DNA from: Epiperipatus broadwayi | Taxonomy: Eukaryota > Onychophora > Udeonychophora > Euonychophora > Peripatidae | Direction: 5' to 3' | Assembly: GCA_028023455.1 (NCBI GenBank) | Contig: JAQFVV010006509.1 | Coordinates: 367,029 to 431,028 of the forward strand | Length of the DNA: 64,000 nt | In this document: positions 62,845 through 64,000 of the stretch, piece by piece | Layout of the letters: each line of letters opens with the position of its first letter | Position numbering within the stretch: position 1 is the stretch's first letter | Notes under the pieces: generated by a model | What the model was told of the DNA's origin: nothing | Database searches by the model: none | What the model saw: the letters and a program-made list of their open reading frames with translations, nothing else | Position numbers and translations under genes: made by a program

Positions 62845-64000
62845 TTTTTTTTTTTTTTTTTTCAAAATAATCTTTATTTGCACAAAAAGTAAAATATGCA
62901 TTGTAATATAGATAGAGTTCATGTTTACAATCATGTCTGACACATTAAAGACTAATTAGTTATTAAATTAGATGATGATTACAAGATTAAAAGTAAAATT
63001 TTATGTTATGTTACTTATCAGGGGTGATCTAATTTGGCATATAATTCCCATGGCCTGTAAAGTTTGAGTGTCATGAATAAATAATATACATGGCTATTGC
63101 TAAATATTTAATTGACTCCATGTTTGCTCAGCAAGGCTAGGCAGGCATGTTCTTAGATCACTTTTTTTAGCTTTATATAATAACTTTAAGAAAATGTATT
63201 CAATAGGACCAGCCAATTCTCTATCAAATAATACCTTACATCTAATCTCCCATATGATAAAATTTATGAAAGTGGCCAGGCAGATGGAGCCAAAATTTCC
63301 ATTTTTGAATGCATCATTAAGATAGACAATTTAAGAATTGTATCCTGTAATCCTCTGTAGGGCAATATTATGTAACTGAGTCCACCATTCACATTGATAG
63401 AATATGTGTTCAATGGACTCATCAAATCTTTTACAAAGAGTACATTATTGTATCAATGTTGTGTTCCCTCTGATTATAAAGAAACATCCCAGTAGGCAAG
63501 GATCCAAGGTTGACCTTAGCCAAAAAATCCACAAACTTTGGTTCCATTTTCAGGAACTTAGTCAGCCTTATGACATGAGGGATTGCAACTGGGAGAAGAT
63601 TCTCCATCCTAGATTTACCAGAGTAAACTAATTGATAAGAACTCCAGTATGATATTTTTTCATCAAACATGGAGCTAGAGCTTTTGATGCTATTAAGGAC
63701 AATAGTTAATTGTTGTTGCATCCAGATATTTCTTTTATGAGGGGGTGGGCGATCAGTGGGGATTATTTTTTCAAAAGGTATGGGACGTTCTATGTTTGCA
63801 TTGTCTCTGAAAATTTTAACAAGGACATTGTAAGTCCTCTGTATCAGAAAAATGTTAATGGAGTGCAGTCCTAAACCATTGAATCACGTATTTTCAAGAG
63901 CATAAACTTATAACAATGAGATTTGACAAGAAAAGATTTCAGAGACCTAACAGTAAATTAAAATTCATAGAGTTACAAATAGTGGACTCAATTGCCTGTA
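62845..64000 (-). mobile_element. L1/Tx1-like retrotransposon, 3' part with poly(A) tail
   Basis: The second member of the family at 26.9-32.8 kb. The 3' end is marked by an 18-base T run (62,845-62,862, a poly(A) tail on the minus strand) preceded by an AATAAA signal in the context AATAAAG...TTTTGAAA, which is shared with the first copy. The element continues past the right edge of the window, so its length and 5' structure are unknown. Confidence 0.85.
62950..64000 (-). pseudogene. L1-like ORF2, C-terminal region (second copy)
   Basis: The open stretch 63,431-63,721 contains KMEPKFVDFLAKVNLGSLPT, homologous to LEPKLLDFIIKMNLNALPT of the first copy, preceded in other frames by GLGLHSINIF and RTYNVLVKIFRDN (63.8-63.9 kb). 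A Cys-x2-Cys-x8-His-x4-Cys finger (63,391-63,444; CTLCKRFDES then IEHIFYQC) follows after a frameshift, then EWWTQLHNIALQR. Further ORF2-like sequence (for example FINFIIWEIRCKVLFDREL) reaches about 63,100. The tail is broken by at least two stops. The two copies differ widely in sequence, so they belong to different subfamilies. Confidence 0.8.

Overview
The window reads as intergenic, repeat-filled DNA from an invertebrate animal with a large, very AT-rich genome. Nearly all background sequence is A/T with long homopolymer runs and (TA)n/(ATT)n microsatellites, and I found no convincing host protein-coding gene, rRNA or tRNA. The recognisable coding sequence all belongs to retroelements typical of animals: RTE-type and L1/Tx1-like non-LTR retrotransposons and a Penelope-like element with a GIY-YIG nuclease. 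The phylum cannot be fixed from this sequence alone.

Layout. 1-10.3 kb: AT-rich DNA with microsatellites, a perfect (TA)n-centred palindrome (5,068-5,131) and an A/C homopolymer block (7,600-7,634). 10.36-12.06 kb: two copies of the 3' end of a Penelope-like element arranged as a large inverted repeat, both arms ending in (TA)n. 14.9-18.1 kb: two copies of one terminal-inverted-repeat (TIR) MITE, one complete and one internally deleted. 22.4-23.1 kb: two head-to-head copies of a second MITE family, with a third copy at 37.7 kb. 26.9-32.8 kb: a 5.8-kb L1/Tx1-like element on the minus strand (ORF1 with a CCHC knuckle and internal repeats; ORF2 with endonuclease, RT and a C-terminal CCHC finger), broken by several frameshifts. 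Part of a second member of the same family, ending in a poly(A) tail, runs off the right edge (62.8-64 kb).

38-46 kb is the most structured part. An RTE relic lies next to a 298-bp foldback element. A composite satellite follows: two units of about 229 bp, then about nine units of about 115 bp, then about 47 units of 31 bp with a 155-bp higher-order repeat inside. A full-length, almost open RTE retrotransposon (40,822-44,113, minus strand) sits in the satellite, bounded by a 9-bp target-site duplication. Four more RTE copies of different ages lie at 33.2, 38.1, 50.0 and 54.6 kb. 57.4-58.4 kb holds a heavily decayed copy of a third non-LTR lineage.

The genes do not form a pathway. They are a layered record of mobile-element insertion: old RTE and third-lineage relics, then the L1-like element, Penelope-like pair and MITEs, then the young RTE that landed in an already formed satellite. 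The window shows no clear new biological system. The best leads are the composite satellite, the palindromic Penelope-like pair and the small TIR element families.
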